From Pseudobdellovibrionaceae bacterium (GTDB lineage Bacteria > Bdellovibrionota > Bdellovibrionia > Bdellovibrionales > UBA1609), in NCBI GenBank assembly GCA_947444305.1, contig CANEZP010000002.1, positions 62,001 to 126,000 on the forward strand: DNA of 64,000 nt, written 5' to 3'. How positions within the stretch are numbered: the first letter of the stretch is position 1; every line of letters starts with the position of its first letter. Of the stretch, positions 23,972 through 32,163 are shown piece by piece. Under the pieces are notes generated by a model, which saw nothing but the letters and a program-made list of their open reading frames with translations, did no database searches and was not told where the DNA came from. A program made the translations under genes and the position numbers.

Positions 23972-25551
23972 AGATCTTCAGCTTTTTACTGACGTTCAAC
24001 CTTGTCGCCGCCGCGGCGGTCACCTGCTTGATCCTTTTAGCGCCCCTCATGCGCAGAATCACCGCGGGTCGCCGGCTCACTATTCACTACGCGACGCTGG
24101 CCTTCGCGTTTATCGTGTCGACCGGCGTGACCCTGAAAGGCGGCGGCGAGATTTTCGAACCCGTCGTCAAAGTCTGGTCGGCCGCGGCGACTTCGGGCCC
24201 GGCCTTCGGGGCCTCCGCCGAACACGGAGCTCTGCAAGTGCACCGGCACGCACTGCCGGTGCCGGCGGACTACTTCTTTTTGTTTTCCGTCGGCCTCGCG
24301 GCCGGCGCGGGATTCGTCGGATTGTTCTACGTGCTTCGCGGCGCCCGGCAAATTTCGCGGATGCTTCGCCGTGCCCACGCTCTTCGCCGATTGGGCCGGG
24401 TGCGCGTGCTGATCAGCGACGAAGTGGACATCCCCTTTTCGTATCGCTCACCACGCTTCGCTTACGTCGTGGTCCCGCAATACCTGATTACGAATGCAAA
24501 CTCTTTGAGACTAACGATTGCGCACGAGCTGCAGCACCACCGACAGCGTGACACGCGCTGGGCCTACGCCCTTTTGCTTACGCGCGCGGTGTGCTTCATG
24601 AATCCCTTCGTGCATTTTTGGAATCATTGGATCGGGGAGTTACAAGAATTTGCCTGCGACGAAGCTTTGGTTGGCCGCCATGGTGCTTTGAAGCAGGACT
24701 ATGCCCGCTGCCTCATCGAGGTTGCGGAAACCGCCTGGGTTCACGGGAGCGTGCCTGCCGGCGCCACCGGTATGATCCTCCTGAACCGGGGCAATCTACT
24801 CAACAGGAGAATTCAAGTTATGTTCAAAGAGAAATCAAATACCGGAAAAGGAAAAGTTGCGGGCCTCACGGCCTTCGCGATGATCGCTTCGCTACTTACG
24901 GCGACGGCTTTCGCGACCAAGAATTTAGTGCAGGACCGCCGCGTGACCCTCGCGCAAGCGCAGCGGATGAATTCCGCGACGTCAAAAGAGTCGGCGTTTC
25001 CCGTCGTGGTGAACGATGAAGTTTTAAAATTCCTTAATCACTACATCGGCACGCCCGACGGCCGCGAGAAAATGCGCATTGCCCTCCGCCGGCTGGAGAG
25101 CTACCGGCCGATGGTCGAAGCGAAGATCGCGGACTACGATGTCCCAACCGAACTGCTGGCCATTCCGCTGATCGAATCGGGTTACCAAAATCTTCCCGAC
25201 CGCAACAAAGAAGGATACGGCGCGGGTCTTTGGATGTTCATCGCTTCGACGGCGAAGGCGTACGGGCTTAAGGTCGAAGGTCACGTCGATCAGCGTTTGG
25301 ACGAAGCGCTGCTCACCGACGCGGCCATGCGCTATTTGCTCGCGAATCGTCTGCGCTTTAAAGATTGGCCGCTCTCGGTATTGGCATACAACGCCGGCGA
25401 GTCGAGCATCCAGCAAGCCATCAACGAATCGGGCACCCGCGACGCGTGGTCGTTGGTGCGTGACTCGCGACTTTCAACGGAGTCGAAGAATTATTTGCCG
25501 AAGTTGATGGCCGCGATCCTCATCATGAGGAATCCGTCGAGCGTCGATTAG
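23968..25551 (+). CDS. BlaR1-like M56 peptidase fused to MltD-type lytic transglycosylase
   Basis: A 527-residue membrane protein. Residues 1-290 form an M56 peptidase unit: membrane segments near 5-25, 40-57 and 102-123, zinc motif HELQH at 186-190, and EFACDE at 227-232 as likely third-ligand region. A further membrane segment lies at about 297-317. Residues 345-527 are an MltD-like lytic transglycosylase with catalytic Glu403 in IPLIESGY, GYGAGLWMFIASTA and LAYNAGESS. In classical BlaR1 this C-terminal position holds the penicillin-binding sensor. The frame is uninterrupted and couples to blaI by ATGA. The inferred role is sensing or remodelling of peptidoglycan and relief of BlaI repression. 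Confidence 0.88.
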   Translation: MKIFSFLLTFNLVAAAAVTCLILLAPLMRRITAGRRLTIHYATLAFAFIVSTGVTLKGGGEIFEPVVKVWSAAATSGPAFGASAEHGALQVHRHALPVPADYFFLFSVGLAAGAGFVGLFYVLRGARQISRMLRRAHALRRLGRVRVLISDEVDIPFSYRSPRFAYVVVPQYLITNANSLRLTIAHELQHHRQRDTRWAYALLLTRAVCFMNPFVHFWNHWIGELQEFACDEALVGRHGALKQDYARCLIEVAETAWVHGSVPAGATGMILLNRGNLLNRRIQVMFKEKSNTGKGKVAGLTAFAMIASLLTATAFATKNLVQDRRVTLAQAQRMNSATSKESAFPVVVNDEVLKFLNHYIGTPDGREKMRIALRRLESYRPMVEAKIADYDVPTELLAIPLIESGYQNLPDRNKEGYGAGLWMFIASTAKAYGLKVEGHVDQRLDEALLTDAAMRYLLANRLRFKDWPLSVLAYNAGESSIQQAINESGTRDAWSLVRDSRLSTESKNYLPKLMAAILIMRNPSSVD

Positions 25552-25567
25552 TAACGGTTGCCCTACG

Positions 25568-25593
25568 GGAGGGGGAGGTGATATCCCCCTTCC
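25568..25593 (+). promoter_or_regulatory. Hairpin enclosing a strong Shine-Dalgarno sequence
   Basis: GGAGGGGGA pairs with TCCCCCTTCC across the loop GGTGATA. The near-perfect anti-SD match GGAGGTGAT lies inside the fold and ends about 15 bases before the ATG at 25598. It may restrain translation of the next gene, or act as a weak transcript barrier after the M56 gene. No T run follows. Confidence 0.4.
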
Positions 25594-25597
25594 TATT

Positions 25598-25957
25598 ATG
25601 CAAGTCACATTACCGACATGGATGGTTTGGATCGCGCAATGGATTGTTTCCGGTATGGCGATCGCTTTGACCGCCGCCGTCGTGCCGGGTTTCCGGATTC
25701 GCGGCTTCGGAACGGCTCTGATCGCGAGTCTCGTGATCGGACTTTTGAATATCTTCGTACGTCCCGTACTCGTTTTTCTAACTTTACCGTTAACGCTTCT
25801 GACAATCGGGCTCTTCTTGATCGTCGTGAACGCTATCGTGTTAAGAATCTGCGCGGCTTTCCTTGATGATTTCGAGATTTCGAATTGGTTCTCGGCCATT
25901 TTAGGCGCGATCGTCTTGGCCCTGGCCGACACTCTTCTGCACGCGCTCTTGATCTAA
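25598..25957 (+). CDS. Phage-holin-family-4-like small membrane protein
   Basis: A 119-residue protein with four membrane segments. GLLNIFVRPVLVFLTLPLT is typical of the Phage_holin_4_2/YvlD-like membrane family, which is common on bacterial chromosomes and is usually not a phage lysis protein. It sits 46 bases after the M56-transglycosylase gene and before ampG, so a link to envelope maintenance is plausible but unproven. Confidence 0.83.
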   Translation: MQVTLPTWMVWIAQWIVSGMAIALTAAVVPGFRIRGFGTALIASLVIGLLNIFVRPVLVFLTLPLTLLTIGLFLIVVNAIVLRICAAFLDDFEISNWFSAILGAIVLALADTLLHALLI

Positions 25958-26003
25958 TCCGTTCGGTCTTGCAAAGCCTCGCGACTTCGTTAGACTTTAG
26001 GGC

Positions 26004-27299
26004 ATGAGCAAACTCAAAGCGGTCCTTCGCAATCCCAATCTACTCGTGGTTTTCGTTATGGGCTTTTCCTCCGGTTTACCTTTTCTGATGGTAGGCGGAA
26101 CGTTGAAGACCTGGATGCGCGAGGCCGGTCTCGATTTATCGACCATCGGCTTTTTTTCGATGGTGGCGTTGCCGTATTCATTGAAATTCATGTGGGCGCC
26201 GTTCATGGACCGCTACGTGCCGCCGCTCGGCCGCCGGCGTGGTTGGCTTTTCATTAGTCAGACGGGTTTAATGCTTTCGATCTTCGCGCTCGCGCAGGTT
26301 GATCCGGTCAGCCAGTTGAATTTGCTCGGCATCATGGCCACCGTCGTCGCGTTCTTCGCGGCCAGCCAGGACATCGTGATCGATGCTTACCGCCGCGAAA
26401 TTTTACCGGAAGAGCAACTCGGGCTCGGCTCATCGCTTTACATTCCCGCGTTCCGCCTCGCGATGTTGCTCGTGGGCGCCGGCAGTTTTTCGTTCTCCAA
26501 GCGCATGTCTTGGCCCAGCGTTTATATGCTACTCGGAAGCCTAATGTTGATCGGCATCATCACAACGCTGCTCTGTAAAGAACCGAAAACCGAAGCGCCA
26601 CCTCCGCGCACGCTCGGCGAAAGTGTCTTCGGTCCGCTGAAAGAATTTTTCTCGCGTGATTCGGCTTTTCTGATTCTCGCGTTTATCTTGCTTTATAAAT
26701 TGGGCGAAGCGATGGCGACCGGCATGCTCAATCCGTTATACATCGATCTCAAAATCGACAAAGACGCGATCACGGTGGCCGCAAAGTTTGCGGGGTTCTG
26801 GGCCACGATGGCCGGCGGGATCGTCGGCGGATTGTTCATTCTGAAGTTAGGCATTCACACGGCGCTCTGGGTATTCGGAATTTTACAGAGTTTGGGCTTG
26901 CTGCTATTTTCTTACCTCGCGCATTTTGGTCAGGCGCTGATCGCATCGGACCCGTCCGCTACGACGGTGGATACCGCGACCATTTTGCCTTTGCTGACGG
27001 CTTCGATCGGGGTCGAAAATTTCACGGCCGGGATGGCGACTACGGCATTCGTGGCGTTCATGGCGACGCAAACGAACAAGCGCTTCACCGCTACCCAGTA
27101 CGCTCTGTTGACGAGTTTGATGGCATGGCCCAGTTCGCTGTTCGGCGTGCTCGCCGGCGTTCTGGCCGAGCATTTGGGTTGGGAAATGTTCTTCGTCGTG
27201 TGCACGATCCTGACCATTCCCGGTTTGGTCATTCTCATTTGGATGAGGAAATTGCAGGCGCCGGTAAACCTACCGGTGAATCCCGCGGTCCTGCCTTAG
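26004..27299 (+). CDS. ampG: AmpG-like muropeptide permease (MFS)
   Basis: A 431-residue transporter with about 12 membrane helices. FSSGLPFLMVGGTLKTWMRE, MVALPYSLKFMWAPFMDRY and LGRRRGW match AmpG, which imports anhydro-muropeptides released by lytic transglycosylases. It stands 46 bases after the holin-like gene and follows the BlaI/M56-transglycosylase operon, giving a coherent release-and-import context for peptidoglycan fragments. The assignment to AmpG rather than another MFS branch is good but not absolute. It overlaps the convergent arfB gene by 4 bases. Confidence 0.85.
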   Translation: MSKLKAVLRNPNLLVVFVMGFSSGLPFLMVGGTLKTWMREAGLDLSTIGFFSMVALPYSLKFMWAPFMDRYVPPLGRRRGWLFISQTGLMLSIFALAQVDPVSQLNLLGIMATVVAFFAASQDIVIDAYRREILPEEQLGLGSSLYIPAFRLAMLLVGAGSFSFSKRMSWPSVYMLLGSLMLIGIITTLLCKEPKTEAPPPRTLGESVFGPLKEFFSRDSAFLILAFILLYKLGEAMATGMLNPLYIDLKIDKDAITVAAKFAGFWATMAGGIVGGLFILKLGIHTALWVFGILQSLGLLLFSYLAHFGQALIASDPSATTVDTATILPLLTASIGVENFTAGMATTAFVAFMATQTNKRFTATQYALLTSLMAWPSSLFGVLAGVLAEHLGWEMFFVVCTILTIPGLVILIWMRKLQAPVNLPVNPAVLP

Positions 27300-27700
27300 T
27301 CGCGAACCTTGCCGCGTAATTTTTTAGTTTCCCCACGGCGTGATTTCGCGTCTTTGCGGCGAAGCGTGCTCGAGTACGTAGGCTTGGTTGCGCGTCTTTT
27401 TTTCGGCACGTGCAAGGCGGCGGCGACGTGCGCGGCAAGTTTTTCGAGGCAGCGGGCCTTGTTACGTTCGAGGTCGCGGTATTCATCGCTTCTCAACATC
27501 AGGATGCCTTCGCCGTTGATCATGTTGATTAGCTTAACACGAACGCGGGCTTTCTGTTCGCCGTTCAATAAAACCGAATGTTCAAAATCCCAGGACAATT
27601 GGGCGGCCGACGAAACTTTGTTTACGTTCTGGCCCCCGGGGCCACGGCTGCGCACGGCTTTGAAAACAACTTCACGGCGAAAATGGTCTGGCGTCATCAT
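27296..27700 (-). CDS. arfB: Ribosome rescue hydrolase ArfB
   Basis: A 134-residue peptidyl-tRNA hydrolase of the release-factor family. The GGQ motif lies in SRGPGGQNVNKVSS, and the basic C-terminal tail (KKRRATKPT to KKLRGK) is the part that enters the empty mRNA channel. Family role: freeing stalled ribosomes on truncated mRNA. Tandem ATG codons at 27700 and 27697 follow AAGAGG. It is divergent from rsgA. Confidence 0.9.
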   Translation of the reverse strand: MMTPDHFRREVVFKAVRSRGPGGQNVNKVSSAAQLSWDFEHSVLLNGEQKARVRVKLINMINGEGILMLRSDEYRDLERNKARCLEKLAAHVAAALHVPKKRRATKPTYSSTLRRKDAKSRRGETKKLRGKVRD

Positions 27701-27743
27701 AAAACCTCTTCCACATAATCTAGCATCTGTTAAAGTCCGGCGC

Positions 27744-28673
27744 ATGTCTTTCGATAAGGGCCTGGTCATCGGCCAGGAGAAAAAAATGTTTCGCGTGCAG
27801 ATCGGTGACCAAGTGGTTAACGCTTCGGTGCGTGGACGTTTATTTCACGAAGCCAAAAGCGTACTTGAATTACCCGCGGTCGGCGATCACGTACGGGGAG
27901 TGCTGAGCGGGGACTCGGCCGTGATCGAGGAAGTTTTGCCGCGGCGAAGTTTTTTGGCGCGCCAAGCGGCGGGGGGACGAGTGCCCCAGGCGCTGGCGGC
28001 CAATGTTGATTTTGTTTTGATCGCATCATCGCTGAACCAAGATCTCAATTATAAACGCCTCGACCGCTACCTCACGCTCTCTTTTGATTCGGGCGCGCAG
28101 CCCGTGGTGGTGTTAACCAAAAGCGATTTGAATCCCGCGTGGCCGGCCATCAAAGAGGAATGCGAACGGCACGCTCCCGGCGTTCTCGTCGTCGTGGTGA
28201 GCACGCAAGCCGATCAATCGTGGGCGCAACTCACGCCGATGGTTTCCGCCGACAAAGTCGCGGTGCTCTTGGGTTCGAGCGGCGTGGGTAAATCAACCCT
28301 GACGAATCACTTGTTGGGCACCGAGCAAGCCTACACCGGCGGGATCCGGCTGGATGACGACAAAGGCCGGCACACGACGACTTCGCGATCGATGTGGCGC
28401 ACGCAAACCGGCGGTTGGATTATCGACACGCCCGGCATGCGCGAGCTGCAATTGCTCGATAACGACGATGGTCTGGCGCGTACCTTCGAAGACGTTGAAG
28501 AATTGTTCGGCCGGTGTAAGTTCGGAAACTGCGGCCACGGCAATGAGCCGGGATGCGCCGTTAAGGCCGCGCTCAATGACGGATCGCTTCCGGTTGAGCG
28601 CTGGGAGAGCTACGGTAAACTGCAGCGAGAGATCGCATTACAGAAGAAAAAGAAGGCCTCACGGCGGCGTTAA
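27744..28673 (+). CDS. rsgA: Ribosome small-subunit GTPase RsgA
   Basis: A 309-residue circularly permuted GTPase that checks late 30S assembly. The motif order is G4 TKSD, G1 GSSGVGKST, then G3 DTPG, after an N-terminal OB fold. The C-terminal zinc knuckle is CKFGNCGHGNEPGC. ATG 27744 begins at MSFDKGLV; the longer open frame upstream runs antisense to arfB and is not coding. fabH begins 16 bases downstream. Confidence 0.93.
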   Translation: MSFDKGLVIGQEKKMFRVQIGDQVVNASVRGRLFHEAKSVLELPAVGDHVRGVLSGDSAVIEEVLPRRSFLARQAAGGRVPQALAANVDFVLIASSLNQDLNYKRLDRYLTLSFDSGAQPVVVLTKSDLNPAWPAIKEECERHAPGVLVVVVSTQADQSWAQLTPMVSADKVAVLLGSSGVGKSTLTNHLLGTEQAYTGGIRLDDDKGRHTTTSRSMWRTQTGGWIIDTPGMRELQLLDNDDGLARTFEDVEELFGRCKFGNCGHGNEPGCAVKAALNDGSLPVERWESYGKLQREIALQKKKKASRRR

Positions 28674-28689
28674 TGGTATAGTGCCGGGC

Positions 28690-29685
28690 ATGCCAATCGT
28701 CGCAAAGATTTCGGGTAGTGGCTCCTATTTGCCGGAGCGGGTGCTCACCAATTCTGATTTAGAAAAAATGGTCGAGACCTCTGACGCTTGGATACGCGAA
28801 CGTACCGGTATCGCGCGCCGGCACATCGCTCGTGCCGACGAAACCACCACCGATCTCGCGCTGCAGGCCTCACGCCTCGCGCTCAAGCGCGCCGGTTTAG
28901 AAGCTAAAGACATCGATGCTATTCTGTTCGCGACGGTGACGCCCGATCAAGTGATGCCAAGCGCGGCGTGCACTTTACAAGCGAAGCTCGGGTGCGGTCC
29001 GATTATGGCTTTCGATCTCTCGGCCGCCTGTTCAGGATTTGTTTACTCGCTTAACGTGGCCGATTCACTCATACGCTCGGGTCAGTTTAAAAATATTCTC
29101 GTCGTCGGGGCCGAATCCCTTTCGCGGATCGTGAATTGGAAAGACCGTGAAACTTGCATCTTGTTCGGTGACGGCGCCGGCGCCGTTATTTTAAGCGCGA
29201 CCGAAACGCCGGACAAAAACTCTTCGCAATTCTTAAGCTTCTCGATGCGCGCCAACGGTACGCTTGGCCACCTGCTTTCGCTAGAAACGGGACGCCCGCA
29301 AGACCAGATGAAAATGGATTCTGAGCTCATTCGTTTACCGTTCGTGCAAATGCGCGGGCGTGAGATATTTAAGTCCGCGGTTCGCGCGATGGCCGATAGC
29401 TGCGAAATCGTTTTGAAAGCGAATGAAATGACGGCAGAAGATGTGGATTGGGTGATTCCCCACCAGGCGAATATCCGAATCATCCAGGCCGTGGGCGAAC
29501 ACTTGAGCGTTGACCCGAAAAAAATCATTATCAATATCGAAGACACCGGCAATACTTCGTCGGCGACGATTCCGGTCGCGTTCGACCAGGCGGTAAGTGA
29601 TGGCCGCATTCAGCGCGGCCACACCGTTTTGTTCACCGCTTTCGGCGGTGGGCTCACTTACGGAGCCACTCTTTTTAAATACTAG
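28690..29685 (+). CDS. fabH: 3-oxoacyl-ACP synthase III FabH
   Basis: A 331-residue condensing enzyme starting fatty acid synthesis from acyl-CoA and malonyl-ACP. The catalytic triad is visible: Cys114 in LSAACSGFVY, His258 in IPHQAN and Asn288 in GNTSSATIP. It is not beside other fab genes here. It follows rsgA by 16 bases and overlaps the convergent HPF-like gene by 4. Confidence 0.94.
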   Translation: MPIVAKISGSGSYLPERVLTNSDLEKMVETSDAWIRERTGIARRHIARADETTTDLALQASRLALKRAGLEAKDIDAILFATVTPDQVMPSAACTLQAKLGCGPIMAFDLSAACSGFVYSLNVADSLIRSGQFKNILVVGAESLSRIVNWKDRETCILFGDGAGAVILSATETPDKNSSQFLSFSMRANGTLGHLLSLETGRPQDQMKMDSELIRLPFVQMRGREIFKSAVRAMADSCEIVLKANEMTAEDVDWVIPHQANIRIIQAVGEHLSVDPKKIIINIEDTGNTSSATIPVAFDQAVSDGRIQRGHTVLFTAFGGGLTYGATLFKY

Positions 29686-30068
29686 TGTGCTTTGTGTTCC
29701 TTGCGGATCTTGGTGAAATCATCCAATTGGCGCGTGATCTTTTGAAACGCATCCTTAATCGCCGTTTGAATTTCTGAGTGACTATCGTCGGGCTCATTGT
29801 CGCGGCCGACGGCGAGCCGTTTACCGGGAACGTCGAGTTGAATGTGAACGTGAAACAATTTCGGCCCGTGATTGTGAGGAATACGGACGATCACGCGGCA
29901 ATCGGTGATGCGGTCATAACGCTGGCTCAGCTTAGCCAGGTACGTTTCGATGCGCTCGACCGTCGCGGGAGACGTCTCGCTATCGGCAAACGATATATCG
30001 TAAGGGAAGCCGATGGTCGGGGTTTCCGGAACTTCGGAAATCGCTTCTGCGGTCGTAGTTTCTTTCAC
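29682..30068 (-). CDS. HPF/RaiA-family ribosome-associated protein
   Basis: A 128-residue protein. ISFADSETSPATVERIETYLAKL, CRVIVRIP, FHVHIQLDVPGKRLAVGR and the closing helix AIKDAFQKITRQLDDF match the S30AE/hibernation-promoting fold with its beta-alpha-beta3-alpha order. The length fits a short HPF or RaiA form, but the N-terminal extension of about 20 residues is unusual. Its role is probably ribosome protection in stationary or stressed cells. Confidence 0.8.
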   Translation of the reverse strand: MKETTTAEAISEVPETPTIGFPYDISFADSETSPATVERIETYLAKLSQRYDRITDCRVIVRIPHNHGPKLFHVHIQLDVPGKRLAVGRDNEPDDSHSEIQTAIKDAFQKITRQLDDFTKIRKEHKAH

Positions 30069-30154
30069 TGAGAACCTCCTGTTAGACGCTATAAACGAGC
30101 AAAGAATGGACCATGACTCGGGTGGTTAGACGTTGGTCTGTACTCGACCACATT

Positions 30155-30169
30155 TGGTATTGAATACCA
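30155..30169. promoter_or_regulatory. Palindrome upstream of the DNase I-fold gene
   Basis: TGGTAT-TGA-ATACCA is a perfect inverted repeat in the 143-base divergent gap, 43 bases before the TTG at 30212. It could be an operator for either flanking gene. Confidence 0.35.
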
Positions 30170-30211
30170 TTGGGCTTTTTCCGATACGTAAAATGAAAAC
30201 AAGGAGTTGGC

Positions 30212-31360
30212 TTGCGTTCGTTGTTGCCTCTTTTAGCTATAACCGCACTTTCGTTGTACGCACTCTTTGCGTTCGCGGGTGAAGTTGCGCCCGATGCGCT
30301 GGGCTGCGTGATCGACGACATCACCGGGAACTACCGCTGCGAAACGGGCCCGCTGGCCGGCCGTGAATTCATTTCGCAACAAGAGGCCGAAGCCACCCTG
30401 AAACTTGAGCAAGAGAAAAAGTCTAAGGATAAAGAGGACGAGGCTTTTGCGGCGACCTACTCCGTACCGCTAAAATTAATTTCTTGGAATCTATCGACCG
30501 TCGGGACTAAACGTTTTGAGTATGATCGCATCGCGGGCGTTCTCGGCGAGGCGGACTTCGTGATTTTGCAGGATGTGGAATTCACGGCAAGCGGAGAGAC
30601 CTCTTTGACCGTCATCGCGGAGATGATGTCTCGCCAGCTGAACCAACGGATCTGCAAAGCGTGGTTTAAGAATAATTCCGGTGGCCGTGGTCGCCATGCT
30701 TTTTTGTGGAAGGATAAGGTCGTCAGCTACGTGGGCAAGAACGGCGCGGTCGAAGATCGTTGCCCCGACGCGCCGGTCGTCATCCGCGTCGACGGTAAGA
30801 AAATTGATCCCAATGAACCGTTGATGGCGACTTTCTTTTTAAAAACCCGCCGGCAAATGTTTAATGCCGTGTCGGTACAAATGGATCAAAAGCCGCGCAA
30901 GACCGAACTCCTCTCCATCTTTACCAAGCTTGCCAAGTTGCCGTGGCCGGCCGTCGTCGCCGGGAGCTTCAAGACCGGCGCGGGAGACAAAGCTCTTCAA
31001 GAAACCGCCAAACCCCACTTCAAGCCGGCGATCACACGCTCGGGTTCGGGCACCGCAAACATCTGGGTTAAAAATCTCAACGTCATCCGTGCCGAAGCCG
31101 TCGACCTCGAGGATCGCTTCCGGGAGTTGAGCGCGAAAGATGTCGCCGCGATGGTCGCCAAAAATCCACCGCTCCTGAGCGAGCTTTCGTTTTCTGCGCA
31201 AGAGGCGGACGCTTTACGTACCCAGGTTGTTAAACGTAAGAAAGCCGCCGCGAAGTTAGCGAAAAGCGAACGCCGGTTAAGAGAAAAATCGGCGATCGCC
31301 GAGAAGCCCGCACAAAAAATATTGCCTATTCACGATGATCTCGAAGGTGAAGCCGAGTAG
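30212..31360 (+). CDS. Exported degenerate DNase I-fold (EEP) protein
   Basis: A 382-residue protein with a signal peptide ending near FAFAGE. ISWNLSTVG, LGEADFVILQDVE, HAFLWKDKVV and VVAGSFKTG follow the order of endonuclease/exonuclease/phosphatase (DNase I) blocks. The catalytic Glu position reads Asp (LQDV) and the GDFN block reads GSFK, losing the key Asp, so it may be inactive or altered. The C-terminus is a Lys/Arg/Glu-rich tail. The TTG start is supported by AAGGAG five bases upstream. Confidence 0.75.
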   Translation: MRSLLPLLAITALSLYALFAFAGEVAPDALGCVIDDITGNYRCETGPLAGREFISQQEAEATLKLEQEKKSKDKEDEAFAATYSVPLKLISWNLSTVGTKRFEYDRIAGVLGEADFVILQDVEFTASGETSLTVIAEMMSRQLNQRICKAWFKNNSGGRGRHAFLWKDKVVSYVGKNGAVEDRCPDAPVVIRVDGKKIDPNEPLMATFFLKTRRQMFNAVSVQMDQKPRKTELLSIFTKLAKLPWPAVVAGSFKTGAGDKALQETAKPHFKPAITRSGSGTANIWVKNLNVIRAEAVDLEDRFRELSAKDVAAMVAKNPPLLSELSFSAQEADALRTQVVKRKKAAAKLAKSERRLREKSAIAEKPAQKILPIHDDLEGEAE

Positions 31361-31408
31361 ACCGGACCCTGGACTTTCGAAGCCGATTTAAATCTTTTAT
31401 CCTAAATC

Positions 31409-32083
31409 ATGTTCAAAACTTTTGCCTTTCTCCCGCTCCTGGTGCTGTTCTCCGGCCGTTCATCGGCTTTGATCAACGGCGCCGAAGTTGCGTTTCCCGA
31501 AGTCGTGCGACTCGAGGACAACGGCAAAAAAGTTTGCACCGGCACGATCATCGGGCCGCGCACCGTCGTCTCCGCCGCACATTGCGTGACGGGCAACTCT
31601 CCTTTTTTTATGCACAACGGCCGCAAGTATCCCGTGCGCTTCATCGCGAGTGACGGCGAGAAGCAAGGTCATGATATTGCGCTGGCGGTGACCGACCAGC
31701 CGATCCGCGGCGCGATTTTCGCGCGGTTCGGCCAGGGTATTAAACATGGCGTAAAAATTTTGATGGCGGGCTTCGGTTGTACGAAGAAGGGCGGCAAGCC
31801 GGGCGTTCTCCACGCGGGCGAAAATAAGATTATCGGCATGGACGACGATCATTTGCTCGCGGCGAGCCCAAACGGCAGTGTTTTATGCGAAGGGGACTCG
31901 GGCGGCCCGGCGTTCATGACCGATGGGGTGAAGCGATTTTTGGTGGGAGTCAGCTCGCTCAGCGATATTTCTAAGATCAACATCAATGTGCGACTCGATT
32001 CTCAATTGAGCCACGCTTTTCTAAAAACCGCGGCCCGGCTGAACAGCCTTGAGATCTGCGGCGTCAGCAAAGTTTGCAACTAA
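31409..32083 (+). CDS. Secreted trypsin-fold serine protease
   Basis: A 224-residue S1-family protease with a signal peptide (ending near SSA). The catalytic triad is His58 (SAAHC), Asp89 (GHDIAL) and Ser164 (EGDSGGP). The position equivalent to trypsin Asp189 is Val in SVLCEGDSGG, so Lys/Arg specificity is not expected. The short length lacks some surface loops. It is 48 bases after the DNase I-fold gene. Confidence 0.88.
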   Translation: MFKTFAFLPLLVLFSGRSSALINGAEVAFPEVVRLEDNGKKVCTGTIIGPRTVVSAAHCVTGNSPFFMHNGRKYPVRFIASDGEKQGHDIALAVTDQPIRGAIFARFGQGIKHGVKILMAGFGCTKKGGKPGVLHAGENKIIGMDDDHLLAASPNGSVLCEGDSGGPAFMTDGVKRFLVGVSSLSDISKININVRLDSQLSHAFLKTAARLNSLEICGVSKVCN

Positions 32084-32163
32084 CGCTGATCTAAACCGAC
32101 CAGGCACGGCCGTTGCTCAAGACCGTAGCGTGATCCTCAAATTCTCAGCGTAAGTGATGTAAA

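Noticed and set aside
23968-25551. Artefactual fusion of two separate genes
   Set aside because: The frame is continuous with no start signal before the transglycosylase domain, and a membrane helix links the two parts sensibly.
25598-25957. Evidence of a prophage (holin)
   Set aside because: This holin family is widespread on chromosomes, and no other phage genes occur nearby.
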